Positions 19,854-29,187 of a stretch of DNA of 64,000 nt are shown piece after piece. The stretch covers positions 1 to 64,000 of the forward strand of contig JAQWOV010000013.1 of NCBI GenBank assembly GCA_029245675.1, given 5' to 3'. A program made the position numbers and the translations under genes. The notes below the pieces were generated by a model. It saw only the letters and a program-made list of their open reading frames with translations, was not told the origin of the DNA and ran no database searches. The number at the start of each line of letters is the position of its first letter. Position 1 is the stretch's first letter. Source of the DNA: Acidimicrobiales bacterium (GTDB taxonomy: Bacteria > Actinomycetota > Acidimicrobiia > Acidimicrobiales > MedAcidi-G1).

Positions 19854-20339
19854 TTATTCGTAGTAGCCAGAGTGAATATAAACCGTAGGTATTCCTTCAG
19901 TCTGATACATAACTAAATTTCGTGGATCATCATCAATAGCTAATGTTGGCTCATATCCGAGTGATTGAAGTGAGTGAAGAATTTCTCTTTTTACATCGGG
20001 AGAGCTGGTGTAGATATCGTCGTCTTGTCGCATTTCTAACGCATCCCAGTGAATGTTGTTTCGACTCATCCAATTTACTGTGATTTCTGTAAGCCTTTTT
20101 GGCCGTGCTGTTAACAGAATTACTGTGTGGTTTTGAGTTAGGCGATCAACAAGTTCGATGCTTTCAACGATCGGTGGGTCACCGATGGCGGCTTCGAAAA
20201 AATTCCACCATTCTTTATTCTCACCTAAAAGATAGTGTTGGCGCCCCGACGCATCTGAAAGAACCCCATCTATATCAACTAAGACCACTGGCCCGGGGGC
20301 AGGAAGGGCGTCTTTATAGATTTGTGAATTTACTAACAC
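19854..20339 (-). CDS. Small HAD-family phosphatase-like protein
   Basis: A 161-residue protein with a compact HAD fold. Motif I is VDIDGVLSD with the catalytic pair Asp22/Asp24, motif II is in ILLTARPKR (Thr near 76), and motif IV is IDDDPRNL near 137. This layout resembles 5'(3')-nucleotidase and polynucleotide 3'-phosphatase-like HADs without a cap domain. The substrate is unknown. The GTG start at 20339 directly follows the acs stop codon, so it is translationally coupled to acetyl-CoA synthetase. Confidence 0.78.
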   Translation of the reverse strand: MLVNSQIYKDALPAPGPVVLVDIDGVLSDASGRQHYLLGENKEWWNFFEAAIGDPPIVESIELVDRLTQNHTVILLTARPKRLTEITVNWMSRNNIHWDALEMRQDDDIYTSSPDVKREILHSLQSLGYEPTLAIDDDPRNLVMYQTEGIPTVYIHSGYYE

Positions 20340-22337
20340 TCAATCTTCCTGAGGGTCAGAAGAGGCTCTTTCGCGTATCTCAGCTATAACGTTGGCATCA
20401 GCAAGTGTTGTTGTGTCCCCTAAGTCTCTTCCTTCTGCCACATCTCTAAGTAGTCGTCTCATTATTTTCCCACTTCTTGTCTTCGGAAGGTCTGGCACGA
20501 GAAAAACGGTTTTGGGGCGAGCCATTGGGCCAAGTTTCGTCGCTACATGAGCACGAATTTCTTCTCCTAAACTTTCTGAGGCTTCGTTTCCTCCTCGTAA
20601 GATGACGTAACCGATGATTGCTTGGCCGGTAATTTCATCTGTAGCTCCAACAACAGCTGCTTCTGCGACCGCAAAGTGATCCACGAGAGCTGACTCAACT
20701 TCTGCTGTTGCTATTCGATGTCCAGAAACATTCATGACGTCATCGACTCTTCCGAGTAGCCAGAGGTATCCATCTTCATCAATTTTGGCTCCATCTCCTG
20801 CGAAATAACGATTTTCATAGGTTGACCAGTATGTTTCGCGGTATCTTTCATCGTCGCCCCAGATACCCCGAAGCATTGACGGCCAAGGATGTGTGATTGT
20901 CAAATAACCTCCACCTTGTTCAACAAGGTTTCCGTCATCATCTACTAGTTCAGCGAATACTCCTGGAATGGGGTGGCAGGCTGACCCAGGTTTAGTTGTT
21001 GTTACCCCCGGCATTGGGGTGATCATGTGACCGCCTGTTTCGGTTTGCCACCACGTGTCTACAACAGGGCAATTGCTTCCTCCGATATTTTCGTGATACC
21101 ACATCCATGCTTCAGGGTTTATTGGTTCTCCTACTGTTCCGAGGACCCTTAAAGAAGTGAGATCGTGGGCTTTCGGCTCTGTTTCTCCCCATTTCATAAA
21201 GGTTCGTATTGCAGTAGGGGCGGTATAGAGCTGTGTCACTCCATAGCGTTCAATAATGTCCCATAGTCGGTCTTTGGGCCATTCAGTTCGATCTTCTCCG
21301 TTACGGAATTCCGGGCGAGGCGTGTCCGGTGTTCCTTCGTACATCACTGATGTACAGCCGTTTGTTAGAGGCCCATAAACGATGTAACTATGACCGGTCA
21401 CCCATCCAATATCGGCCGCACACCAGTAGACATCTTCTTCACGCCTAATATCGAAAATGGTTTTGTGTGTGTACGCAACCTGAGTGAGGTAACCACCTGT
21501 GGTGTGCATTATTCCTTTGGGTTTGGCTGTTGTACCTGAGGTATAGAGGAGGTACAACAACTGCTCACTGTCCATTGGTTCAACGGGGCAGTCGGGAGAT
21601 GCTTTTTCCATGAGTTCATGCCACCATAAATCTCTTCCAGTAGTCATTGTGACTTCTGTATCGCATCGATTTACAACAACAACATTTTGCACTGAAGAAG
21701 CGCCTTGTTCTAAGGCTGCGTCTACATTGATTTTTAATGCTGATGGAACTCCCCTTCTGTATCCTGCATCTGCAGTGATGATGAGTTTTGCTTCTGCGTC
21801 TTCACAACGGTCAATAATTGCATCAGGAGAAAACCCTCCGAAGATGACACTATGAGCTACTCCAATACGAGTACAGGCCAGCATGGCAACTGGTAATTCT
21901 GGGATCATTGGCATATAAATGGCTATTCGATCGCCCTTTTTGAGACCTAACTCTTTAAGTACATTGGCAAAACGGCTAACTTCTTCCAATAATTCTGAGT
22001 AACTAATCTCTCGAGTGTCTCCGGGTTCGCCTTCCCAGAAATAAGCTATTCGGTCTCCGTATCCAGCTTCTACGTGACGATCTAAACAGTTGTAGGAGAC
22101 GTTTAGTTTTCCACCAAGAAACCATTTTGCGTACGGAAGGTTCCATTCAAGTGTGGTGTGAAAATCTTCATCCCATGAGATCAGTTCTCGTGCTTGACGA
22201 GCCCAAAATTCTTCATAGTCTTTCGTAGCTTCGTCATAGTGTGTTTGATCTGATACCACAGCATCTTTTACGAAATCTGCTGATGGAGGAAAAGTACGGT
22301 CCTCAACGTAATAATCTTCGATCGTCGGTTCACTCAC
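20340..22337 (-). CDS. acs: Acetyl-coenzyme A synthetase
   Basis: Converts acetate, ATP and CoA to acetyl-CoA through acetyl-AMP in the cytoplasm. The 665-residue length fits Acs. The ATP-binding motif YTSGTTAKPKGIMHTTGG lies near residue 262, the adenylation motif DTWWQTETGGHM is in the middle, and the C-terminal hinge/catalytic segment KTRSGKIMRRLLR near 617-625 contains the lysine that is acetylated to switch off Acs in other bacteria. The start is GTG at 22337. It lies 59 bases after the midA stop and may be the tail of the respiratory transcript or have its own promoter. Confidence 0.95.
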   Translation of the reverse strand: MSEPTIEDYYVEDRTFPPSADFVKDAVVSDQTHYDEATKDYEEFWARQARELISWDEDFHTTLEWNLPYAKWFLGGKLNVSYNCLDRHVEAGYGDRIAYFWEGEPGDTREISYSELLEEVSRFANVLKELGLKKGDRIAIYMPMIPELPVAMLACTRIGVAHSVIFGGFSPDAIIDRCEDAEAKLIITADAGYRRGVPSALKINVDAALEQGASSVQNVVVVNRCDTEVTMTTGRDLWWHELMEKASPDCPVEPMDSEQLLYLLYTSGTTAKPKGIMHTTGGYLTQVAYTHKTIFDIRREEDVYWCAADIGWVTGHSYIVYGPLTNGCTSVMYEGTPDTPRPEFRNGEDRTEWPKDRLWDIIERYGVTQLYTAPTAIRTFMKWGETEPKAHDLTSLRVLGTVGEPINPEAWMWYHENIGGSNCPVVDTWWQTETGGHMITPMPGVTTTKPGSACHPIPGVFAELVDDDGNLVEQGGGYLTITHPWPSMLRGIWGDDERYRETYWSTYENRYFAGDGAKIDEDGYLWLLGRVDDVMNVSGHRIATAEVESALVDHFAVAEAAVVGATDEITGQAIIGYVILRGGNEASESLGEEIRAHVATKLGPMARPKTVFLVPDLPKTRSGKIMRRLLRDVAEGRDLGDTTTLADANVIAEIRERASSDPQED

Positions 22338-22396
22338 AACTTATTCTTTCTGCTTGGTTACTTGTAATTGAAACTTTAGCGAAGGGAAATCTTTCT

Positions 22397-23386
22397 TCAG
22401 TGACTGATCAGCCACTCTAGGGTTGTGAAGCCGCCTAGTCCATTTGGGTCAAGGAGTGCTTCAGATTCAGTTATTCGACTTCGTGCTTTAATTGCTTCTA
22501 ATCCTCCGAGGTGAGCTTGCTTTTCCCAGATTCTTCGACCTTCCTTGACAAGCTCTTCGATCCCATGGGAGGTCAAAAATTCTGCTTGAGAATTAGCTGA
22601 GAATTCACCAGGAAGTTGATCAAGCGCAACATTTACTGTTATGTCTTGACTTCCCGGGTTAGCAATGGGGTTAGTTCCTTTTTCGTGACCTCTGTAGGTG
22701 CGCAACCATTTACTTTGGGGTTCATTAGCCATTTGAGAAGTGGTTGAACAGTAGTCAAAAACTAGTACTGCGCCTTGGTCCACAATGTCTAAAGCATCTT
22801 GTACCCAGTCGTTGGCTTTTGTTTGAATAGGGATTTTCGCTCCTTCAATTGGCGGTAAAGATACAGGTAATTCAACTTCGTTTCCTTTGATTTCTTTGAA
22901 CCCTTCTGTGATCAGAATTTCTCGCCACTTCTCTCCATCTCCTAGGCATAAACGAAAAGGCAAGTTATCAAGAAGTTCGTTTGCTATGACTACTCCAGTT
23001 ATTGATTCTTCTGGAAAACTTGACAACGACTCTGCTTCCGCTGGGTGAAGTTTTCGTTGAATTTCTGAACGCTCAATTGTGATATAGCGACCGTTAATAA
23101 GCGATTTAGGTTTAGCTTTAAGAATAGAACGAGCCAGTGTTCCTGGCCCTGCACCGGTTTCCAACACAACGAAGTCTTTTGGGCTTCCTAGGTTGGTCCA
23201 AACTCTGTCAATCCAATTGGCAAGCACAGTTCCAAAAAGTGGTCCTACTTCCGGGCTTGTTATGAAATCTCCTCTTCGTCCCGCAGACCCACCAGAAGAG
23301 TAGAAACCTTCTTGTGGGTCATAGAGGCATGCTTCAACCCACTGGTCAAAGGTAAGGGGTCCTTCTGCCCTTATACGAGCGGCCAA
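22397..23386 (-). CDS. midA: MidA/NDUFAF7-type SAM-dependent methyltransferase
   Basis: A protein of about 329 residues of the family whose mitochondrial member NDUFAF7 methylates an arginine of the 49-kDa (NuoD-type) subunit during complex I assembly. The diagnostic GDFITSPEVGPLFG is at 39-52 and the SAM-binding ETGAGPGTLA at 76-85. It follows nuoN of the 11-gene set, consistent with a complex I assembly role here (inference). The start is uncertain: TTG at 23386 has no visible ribosome-binding site, while homologous residues (LPERLAARIRAEGP) continue upstream to an ATT preceded by AGGGGG, close to the nuoN stop. Confidence 0.85.
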   Translation of the reverse strand: MAARIRAEGPLTFDQWVEACLYDPQEGFYSSGGSAGRRGDFITSPEVGPLFGTVLANWIDRVWTNLGSPKDFVVLETGAGPGTLARSILKAKPKSLINGRYITIERSEIQRKLHPAEAESLSSFPEESITGVVIANELLDNLPFRLCLGDGEKWREILITEGFKEIKGNEVELPVSLPPIEGAKIPIQTKANDWVQDALDIVDQGAVLVFDYCSTTSQMANEPQSKWLRTYRGHEKGTNPIANPGSQDITVNVALDQLPGEFSANSQAEFLTSHGIEELVKEGRRIWEKQAHLGGLEAIKARSRITESEALLDPNGLGGFTTLEWLISH

Positions 23387-23408
23387 CCGTTCTGGAAGGC
23401 CGTTAATC

Positions 23409-24917
23409 TCAGCCCCCTAGGGTCAAGAGAGTTACGTCGGCAAATCTTCCTACGATTTGTGGAACAACTCCGAAAGCTAAAGTAACTATTGCACATATGG
23501 CTAATGCTGATACCAACGATGAAGTTGTGGAGACGGGGGTTAAATCATTTTCTGGAGCTTCATCAGCCCACATGCAGCGAGCAACACTGGCATAGTAATA
23601 GAGAGCTATTACTGAGTTGATTGCCGCTATGACCGCTAGTGCATAACCCCAGACATCATCTGAAGAGGCAAGAACACTAAAGACTTCGAACTTGGCAAAC
23701 CATCCTCCCAAAGGCGGAATTCCCGCTAGAGAAAATAAGAAAAATGCCATAGATACGGTCATGGCGGGTGCATACCGGAACGCTCCGTTAAAGGATTCGA
23801 TTTCCGCTGAGCCTGTTTTTCGTGAAAGGGTAATTATTACTGCGAACGCACCGAGGTTCATCGCTGCATATATTGCGAGATAAGTCAAAATTGCAGATAA
23901 AGCTTGGTCTTCTAATCCCGCATGTCCTGCGACTGCTAGCGGCGCAAGAATGAACCCGGTTTGAGCGACTCCGGAATATGCCATCATGCGGACAATATTG
24001 GTTTGCTTCAGTGCTACTAAGTTTCCAAAAGTCATTGAAGCCGCAGCCAGAATCCATATCAGTGGCTCATAGACAGCTGATTGATTATGGAAACCTACGT
24101 AAATTAACTGTAGTAGAGCTACAAATCCTGCAGCCTTAGAGGCGACTGATAAAAACGCTGCAACAGGAGTTGGGGCACCTTCATAGACATCTGGAGCCCA
24201 AGTGTGAAATGGGGCTGCTGAGACTTTAAATGCAAATCCTGCAACCACAAAAACTATGGCAAGAGTAATTGCAGAAACTGAAGAAACGTTACCGTTCGTA
24301 AGGAAGCTGGAAATTTCTGATAGTTGCGTAGAACCTGAAACTCCAAAAAGTAGCGACATCCCATAAAGCATTACTGCCGATGCAAATACCCCCATGAGGT
24401 AGTACTTCAGGCCAGCTTCGTTTGATCGAGCATCTCTCTTTCTCCATGCAACCATTAGGTAAGCAGGGATAGAGAGAAGTTCGAGAGCTACAAAGATAGA
24501 GATGAGATCCCGTGATGAAGACATCATGACCATGCCCATCAAAGAGGCAAGTAACAGGCCGTAGTACTCGTTCTCCCAGTAGTCGCCTTCAGCGACGTAG
24601 TTTGTTGACAAAAGAATGATCACATATCCAGAGATCAAGAAGATTGCTTTGGTGAATAGAGCAAAATCGTCAACTACATAAGCGCCGTCAAAGAGCACTC
24701 GGTCGACGCCATCCATAGCCAAAGTGATAATTGGAATAGCAGTAGCGAGAACGCCCAATCCTGCAAGTGTTGCGGTGTACGGGCGGGCTTTCTCTAAAAA
24801 GATTATGTCAATAAGAGTTATCAGACATCCGACGGCGAGAAGAGTGAGTTCAGGGGCTACCGCATGCCAGTCAATTGCTGGACGTTCAAAAGCAAGAGTC
24901 AGGAGTTGAGTCGTCAC
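23409..24917 (-). CDS. nuoN: NADH dehydrogenase-like subunit N (11-gene set)
   Basis: One of three antiporter-like membrane subunits of complex I that carry out proton pumping. The 502-residue product has about 14 hydrophobic segments and the family motifs KVSAAPFHTWAPDVYEGAP (near 230) and LKQTNIVRMMAYSGVAQTGF (near 305), whose charged residues line the proton path. It is the last nuo gene of the second set, followed by midA. It is similar in layout to the N subunit at 34069-35556, of which it is an ancient paralogue. Confidence 0.93.
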   Translation of the reverse strand: MTTQLLTLAFERPAIDWHAVAPELTLLAVGCLITLIDIIFLEKARPYTATLAGLGVLATAIPIITLAMDGVDRVLFDGAYVVDDFALFTKAIFLISGYVIILLSTNYVAEGDYWENEYYGLLLASLMGMVMMSSSRDLISIFVALELLSIPAYLMVAWRKRDARSNEAGLKYYLMGVFASAVMLYGMSLLFGVSGSTQLSEISSFLTNGNVSSVSAITLAIVFVVAGFAFKVSAAPFHTWAPDVYEGAPTPVAAFLSVASKAAGFVALLQLIYVGFHNQSAVYEPLIWILAAASMTFGNLVALKQTNIVRMMAYSGVAQTGFILAPLAVAGHAGLEDQALSAILTYLAIYAAMNLGAFAVIITLSRKTGSAEIESFNGAFRYAPAMTVSMAFFLFSLAGIPPLGGWFAKFEVFSVLASSDDVWGYALAVIAAINSVIALYYYASVARCMWADEAPENDLTPVSTTSSLVSALAICAIVTLAFGVVPQIVGRFADVTLLTLGG

Positions 24918-24920
24918 TAA

Positions 24921-26561
24921 CTACTCTCCTGCTTCATGGTCTTCATGGTCTTCATGGTCTTCATGGAGGTTATAGATTGAGGCGCATCCAAGAGCTTCTT
25001 CCTGTTCTGGTGTTAGTTCGGATGCGTTTACTTGCAAACAGTCATCTAAAGATGCATCCACAGCTCCGTCTGTTACTCGGAAGATTAAGTTTGGATAAAT
25101 ACCTATTGCGACAATAAGAGCAAGGAAAGGTGCCCAAGAAATCCATTCATGCTTAGTGACGTCTGTTATTGATGGATCTTCAGCGAATTCGTCTTTGGGT
25201 GTTCCAAACGCTGCTCGTTGTAAGAGCCAAAGAAGATATCCCGCTGCAAGAACTGTTCCGAGTGCTGATATCACCATAAATACACGGAAAGTTGTTACAG
25301 GTAGTCCGTTACCTGGGTTGTAAGCAGAAAGAATGGCTGGGAACTCTCCCCAAAATCCTGCTAATCCAGGAAGACCCAAAGAAGCCATTACACATAGTCC
25401 GAAGATCCATCCCATTCGTGGTGCTTGGATCAGAAGTCCGCCGAGACGATTGATATCGAGTGTGTGATAGCGCTCTTTGACTGATCCAGCAATGAAGAAC
25501 AACATTCCGGTGATTAATCCATGAGCAACCATTCCCATAATTGCCGCATTGATTCCGAAATCAGTAAGCGTTGAAATTCCCAACATTACGAATCCCATAT
25601 GGGCAACAGAGGAGAAAGCGATAAGTCTCTTCATGTCGGTTTGCGCTAAGCAACCCAGTGCTCCGTAGATGATTCCTATGACAGCTAGTAGCCCTATCCA
25701 TGGTGCCCATTCGACCGCCGCTTCTGGAAGAACAGGGATAGCTATTCTGATAAATCCGTAGGTTCCTAGTTTTAGAAGAACAGCGGCCAGGATTACTGAT
25801 CCAACCGTTGGGGCTTGTGTATGAGCGTCTGGTAGCCACGTGTGGAAAGGGAACATGGGGACTTTGATGCCGAAGCCTAAGAACATGCCTGCAAATATCC
25901 AGAGTCCAGCAGTTCTTGAAACTCCATTTGAAGAAACTGCAGCTATGAGATCTGAGAGTACGAACGATTCTGACCCTGATAAGAAATAAAGGGCTAGAAA
26001 GCTAACCAACATGAGGGCAGAACCAAAAAGGGTGTAAAGAAAGAACTTAAGCGATGCATAGCGACGGTCGTCGCCTCCCCATACAGCAATCATGAAGAAC
26101 ATTGGTAGCAACACAACTTCAAAGAAGACAAAGAAAAGGACTAAGTCCTGAGCCATAAAGGTTCCAATCATTCCGGTCTCTAAGACCAGTATGAGGATGA
26201 GAAAAGCTTTGGGATTCTGTGGTTCAGGGAAATGATTCCATGAATAAATAATGCAAAGAGGTACTACCAGCATCGTAAGTAGGACTAACGGCAGTGACAT
26301 ACCGTCAAGACCCATCGCATAATGACTGTTGATTACATCTATCCATATGTGATCAACAGCAAATTGAAGTTGACCTGTGGCATCAAAGTCGAACTGTGTC
26401 AAGATCAGAATGCCCATAACCGCGACTAAAAGTGACGTCGCTAAAGCAGTCTTCTTATGAAGCTCTTCTTGTGCCTTTGGTATAAGCAGCATTACTGCTA
26501 CTCCTACCATTGGGAGAAATGTGGTGACTGTTAGTCCCCAATCGTTGATGAAATTTTCCAT
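24921..26561 (-). CDS. nuoM: NADH dehydrogenase-like subunit M (11-gene set)
   Basis: A 546-residue antiporter-like subunit of the proton-pumping arm, with about 14 membrane helices. Key motifs are KVPMFPFHTWLPDAHTQAPT, where Lys and His line the proton channel, and QTDMKRLIAFSSVAHMGFV. It ends in an unusual acidic, His-rich tail, NLHEDHEDHEDHEAGE, encoded by a nine-base tandem repeat at 24932-24967. The stop lies three bases before the nuoN start, so the two are coupled. Confidence 0.94.
   Translation of the reverse strand: MENFINDWGLTVTTFLPMVGVAVMLLIPKAQEELHKKTALATSLLVAVMGILILTQFDFDATGQLQFAVDHIWIDVINSHYAMGLDGMSLPLVLLTMLVVPLCIIYSWNHFPEPQNPKAFLILILVLETGMIGTFMAQDLVLFFVFFEVVLLPMFFMIAVWGGDDRRYASLKFFLYTLFGSALMLVSFLALYFLSGSESFVLSDLIAAVSSNGVSRTAGLWIFAGMFLGFGIKVPMFPFHTWLPDAHTQAPTVGSVILAAVLLKLGTYGFIRIAIPVLPEAAVEWAPWIGLLAVIGIIYGALGCLAQTDMKRLIAFSSVAHMGFVMLGISTLTDFGINAAIMGMVAHGLITGMLFFIAGSVKERYHTLDINRLGGLLIQAPRMGWIFGLCVMASLGLPGLAGFWGEFPAILSAYNPGNGLPVTTFRVFMVISALGTVLAAGYLLWLLQRAAFGTPKDEFAEDPSITDVTKHEWISWAPFLALIVAIGIYPNLIFRVTDGAVDASLDDCLQVNASELTPEQEEALGCASIYNLHEDHEDHEDHEAGE
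24932..24967. repeat. Four tandem copies of a 9-bp unit in the 3' end of nuoM
   Basis: The unit cttcatggt occurs three times perfectly (24932-24958) and once with the last base changed (24959-24967). On the coding strand it gives repeated His-Glu-Asp triplets at the C-terminus of NuoM. As a multiple of three, copy-number change would keep the frame. Confidence 0.85.
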
Positions 26562-26573
26562 GCTGGCCGTCTC

Positions 26574-28886
26574 CTAAACGATGACGATCAATATTCCGGC
26601 AAGAACCGTGGCTGCTGCAAATAAAATTGCTGCATAGCTTTGGACCTTTCCGGACTGAATTTTACGTAGTTCTCCGCCCGCCTCTGAAGAGAGACGTCCG
26701 GAGGTATTGACTGCTCCATCGACCACAAGTTGATCGATTTTGTCATAGACAAATTGTCCAGACTTAACCGCTGTTTCTCCAACGCGATCAACTGTTCCGT
26801 CGATCACTTGTTGGTTGAAGCGGTAGGCCATGCGAGCGAGCGGGCCCTTTGTTCCACCAGCAATTATGCCAGTGTAAAGATGGTCTAAGTAGTATTTCTT
26901 ATCAAGAATATTGTGAATAATTTTTGCTAATGGATATGTAGTGGTCGGTCCATTCGGTAACTCAGTAAGGCTCTTACCACTTGCTTTTGAAGCAGCCTCT
27001 ACTTTGACAAAGTAGTACCACCAAGCAGCGGAGGCACCTCCTATCACTACGAGTGTAGAGATGATAGCTAGAGACCATGATGGTGTGGCGTGGCTTATTG
27101 TGGGGAAGTAACCAGCGACTGGTTCAACGTAATGACCAAAACGTTCCTGGAAGGAATCTGGAACAAGTTGGAAGCCTTTTGGAAGGTTGAAAAGTCCGGC
27201 GACTATTGCAAGTCCAGCCAGAATCCAGAGGGGTACCACAATGCGGGGTCCGGATTCATGTACGTCTCCGTGACCTCGGAATTCTCCAAAGAATGTGAGA
27301 TACACGCATCGAGTCATGTAGGCGGCGGTCAAAGCGGCAGTAATCATGCCCATAACGAGCATTAAGGTATAGGAGCCATTGCCGCCAGTGCCGCCAAATA
27401 AGCCCCAGCCTCCAGTTCCGGCGAGTATTTCATCCTTAGACCAGAAGCCTGCTAGCGGGGGAAGTCCCGCTAAGGCAATGGATCCAATAATGAACGTGCG
27501 GTAGGTGTGTGGCATGGCTTTTCTCATGCCTCCCATATCCGACTTCATATCGAAGCTATGCACCGCATGTGCAACAGATCCTGACCCTAAGAAGAGGCAG
27601 GCTTTAAAGAACGCGTGGGTGAATAAGTGAAATACTGCAGCAGTCCAAGCGCCTACTCCTAAGGCAAGCACCATGTAGCCAAGTTGGGAAATTGTTGAAT
27701 AGGCCAATACTTTCTTTATGTCGCGTTGAACAAAGGCTAAAGAAGCTCCAACTAGTGTGGTTATGCCTCCAACTAACGCCATAAGGTTTATCGATGAGCC
27801 TCCTATTGAAAGTCCTTCAAAGAAGACTCCGTAAAGTCGAGCGATCATGAATACACCAGCAACGACCATTGTTGCTGCGTGAATAAGTGCTGAGACTGGT
27901 GTGGGGCCGGCCATGGCATCCGGTAGCCATGTATGGAGAAAGAACTGCCCGGATTTGGACATTACTGCAGCCATCAAACAGGTGGCTGCGACTAGTAGCG
28001 CTGTGTGAGAAAGTAGTCCATTGTTTGCAACAGTGTTTGTGGCTGCGATTGAAAATGATCCGAATGTGTCTGGTAAAACAGAGCCGACAGCGAAGAACAG
28101 AATCGTTACTCCGACTAAAAGGCCCATGTCGCCTACTCGGTTGGTAAGAAATGCTTTGAGTGCTGCATCGCTGTTTGGTTTTTCTTCCCACCAGTGGCCG
28201 ATTAGTGCGAAGGAACAGACGCCTACTAATTCCCATGCGACCAGCAATTGTAAAGTGTTTTCTGATATTACGAGTGTGAGCATTGATGCGCTAAATAGAG
28301 AGAGAAATGCGAAGTAGTGGGTGTAACGCCGGTCTCCGCCTACATAGTCGGTCGAATATATGTGGACAAGTAGAGATACTAAAGTGACCACGAAAAGCAT
28401 CATCACGGAGAGTCCGTCCACTAGAACTCCTACTGAGATATCTACTCCATTTGTCTGAAACCATGTGACAGTGTTTGAGACGGCTAGTGAGGAATGGGCC
28501 GCGTGGTGCCCTGATTCGGAGTGCCCTGATGCCGCGTGCTCATCGTGCGAGTCGTCATGATGTTCGTCATGAGAAATTTCTCCATGGTGTTCAACTGTTA
28601 CGACTGCTAGATGTGTTTCTTCGCCGTGGTAGTTGTCCCGATGATCCAGCCATGCCAATCCAGTAAGGACTGCTAAAACGAAAGCTATACCCACGGCTGC
28701 TATGCCAAGTTCTGCTCCTTTTCGGGGCATGCGTTTCCCAAAAAATAGAATTCCGAGAAATGAAAGGGCGGGTATTAGCGGAATCAACCATGCGTTACGA
28801 AGTAGCCATGCTCCTCCCGAAGTGATTCCAAGAGGCAGCCCGCTTTGTGATGCTGATTCTGCGAAGATGAAGAGTTCTGTCATCAT
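26574..28886 (-). CDS. nuoL: NADH dehydrogenase-like subunit L (11-gene set), with His-rich loop
   Basis: The largest antiporter-like subunit, which in other complexes carries the long lateral helix. It is 770 residues, longer than the usual 610-660. Motifs GQFFLHTWLPDAMAGPTPVS and FVQRDIKKVLAYSTISQLGY are intact. Part of the extra length is a loop between helices 2 and 3 (residues 82-131) holding 14 histidines among many Asp/Glu/Ser residues; by family topology this lies on the outer face of the membrane. The loop after YLTFFGEF is short, unlike that of the other NuoL in this window. It directly follows nuoK. Confidence 0.93.
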   Translation of the reverse strand: MMTELFIFAESASQSGLPLGITSGGAWLLRNAWLIPLIPALSFLGILFFGKRMPRKGAELGIAAVGIAFVLAVLTGLAWLDHRDNYHGEETHLAVVTVEHHGEISHDEHHDDSHDEHAASGHSESGHHAAHSSLAVSNTVTWFQTNGVDISVGVLVDGLSVMMLFVVTLVSLLVHIYSTDYVGGDRRYTHYFAFLSLFSASMLTLVISENTLQLLVAWELVGVCSFALIGHWWEEKPNSDAALKAFLTNRVGDMGLLVGVTILFFAVGSVLPDTFGSFSIAATNTVANNGLLSHTALLVAATCLMAAVMSKSGQFFLHTWLPDAMAGPTPVSALIHAATMVVAGVFMIARLYGVFFEGLSIGGSSINLMALVGGITTLVGASLAFVQRDIKKVLAYSTISQLGYMVLALGVGAWTAAVFHLFTHAFFKACLFLGSGSVAHAVHSFDMKSDMGGMRKAMPHTYRTFIIGSIALAGLPPLAGFWSKDEILAGTGGWGLFGGTGGNGSYTLMLVMGMITAALTAAYMTRCVYLTFFGEFRGHGDVHESGPRIVVPLWILAGLAIVAGLFNLPKGFQLVPDSFQERFGHYVEPVAGYFPTISHATPSWSLAIISTLVVIGGASAAWWYYFVKVEAASKASGKSLTELPNGPTTTYPLAKIIHNILDKKYYLDHLYTGIIAGGTKGPLARMAYRFNQQVIDGTVDRVGETAVKSGQFVYDKIDQLVVDGAVNTSGRLSSEAGGELRKIQSGKVQSYAAILFAAATVLAGILIVIV

Positions 28887-29186
28887 TTAACCCTTCATCA
28901 AATCGATCTCTGTGAGATCAATATTTCTGCGATTACGGTACAGGAGAAGAATCATGGCTAGACCTACGCCTACTTCTGCTGCAGCTACGGCTATTACAAA
29001 AAGAGCAAACACTTCTCCAGAAATAGAATCTCGGAAGGCTGCGAAAGAAACCAGATTTATATTCACTGCATTGAGTATCAACTCAATTGACATGAGTACT
29101 AAAACTCCATTGCGGCGGGCTAATACGCCGTAGACACCTATGGCGAATAATGCTGCAGAAAGTAAGAGAAATTGATTTAAGTACAT
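28887..29186 (-). CDS. nuoK: NADH dehydrogenase-like subunit K (11-gene set)
   Basis: A 99-residue, three-helix subunit (MrpC-like) that lies between the quinone site and the antiporter-like subunits. It has the conserved GVLARRNGVLVLMSIELILN segment with the membrane glutamate needed for pumping, and a second acidic residue in AEVGVGLAMILLLYR. It ends immediately before nuoL and begins one base after the nuoJ stop, within a tightly coupled operon. Confidence 0.94.
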   Translation of the reverse strand: MYLNQFLLLSAALFAIGVYGVLARRNGVLVLMSIELILNAVNINLVSFAAFRDSISGEVFALFVIAVAAAEVGVGLAMILLLYRNRRNIDLTEIDLMKG

Positions 29187-29187
29187 A

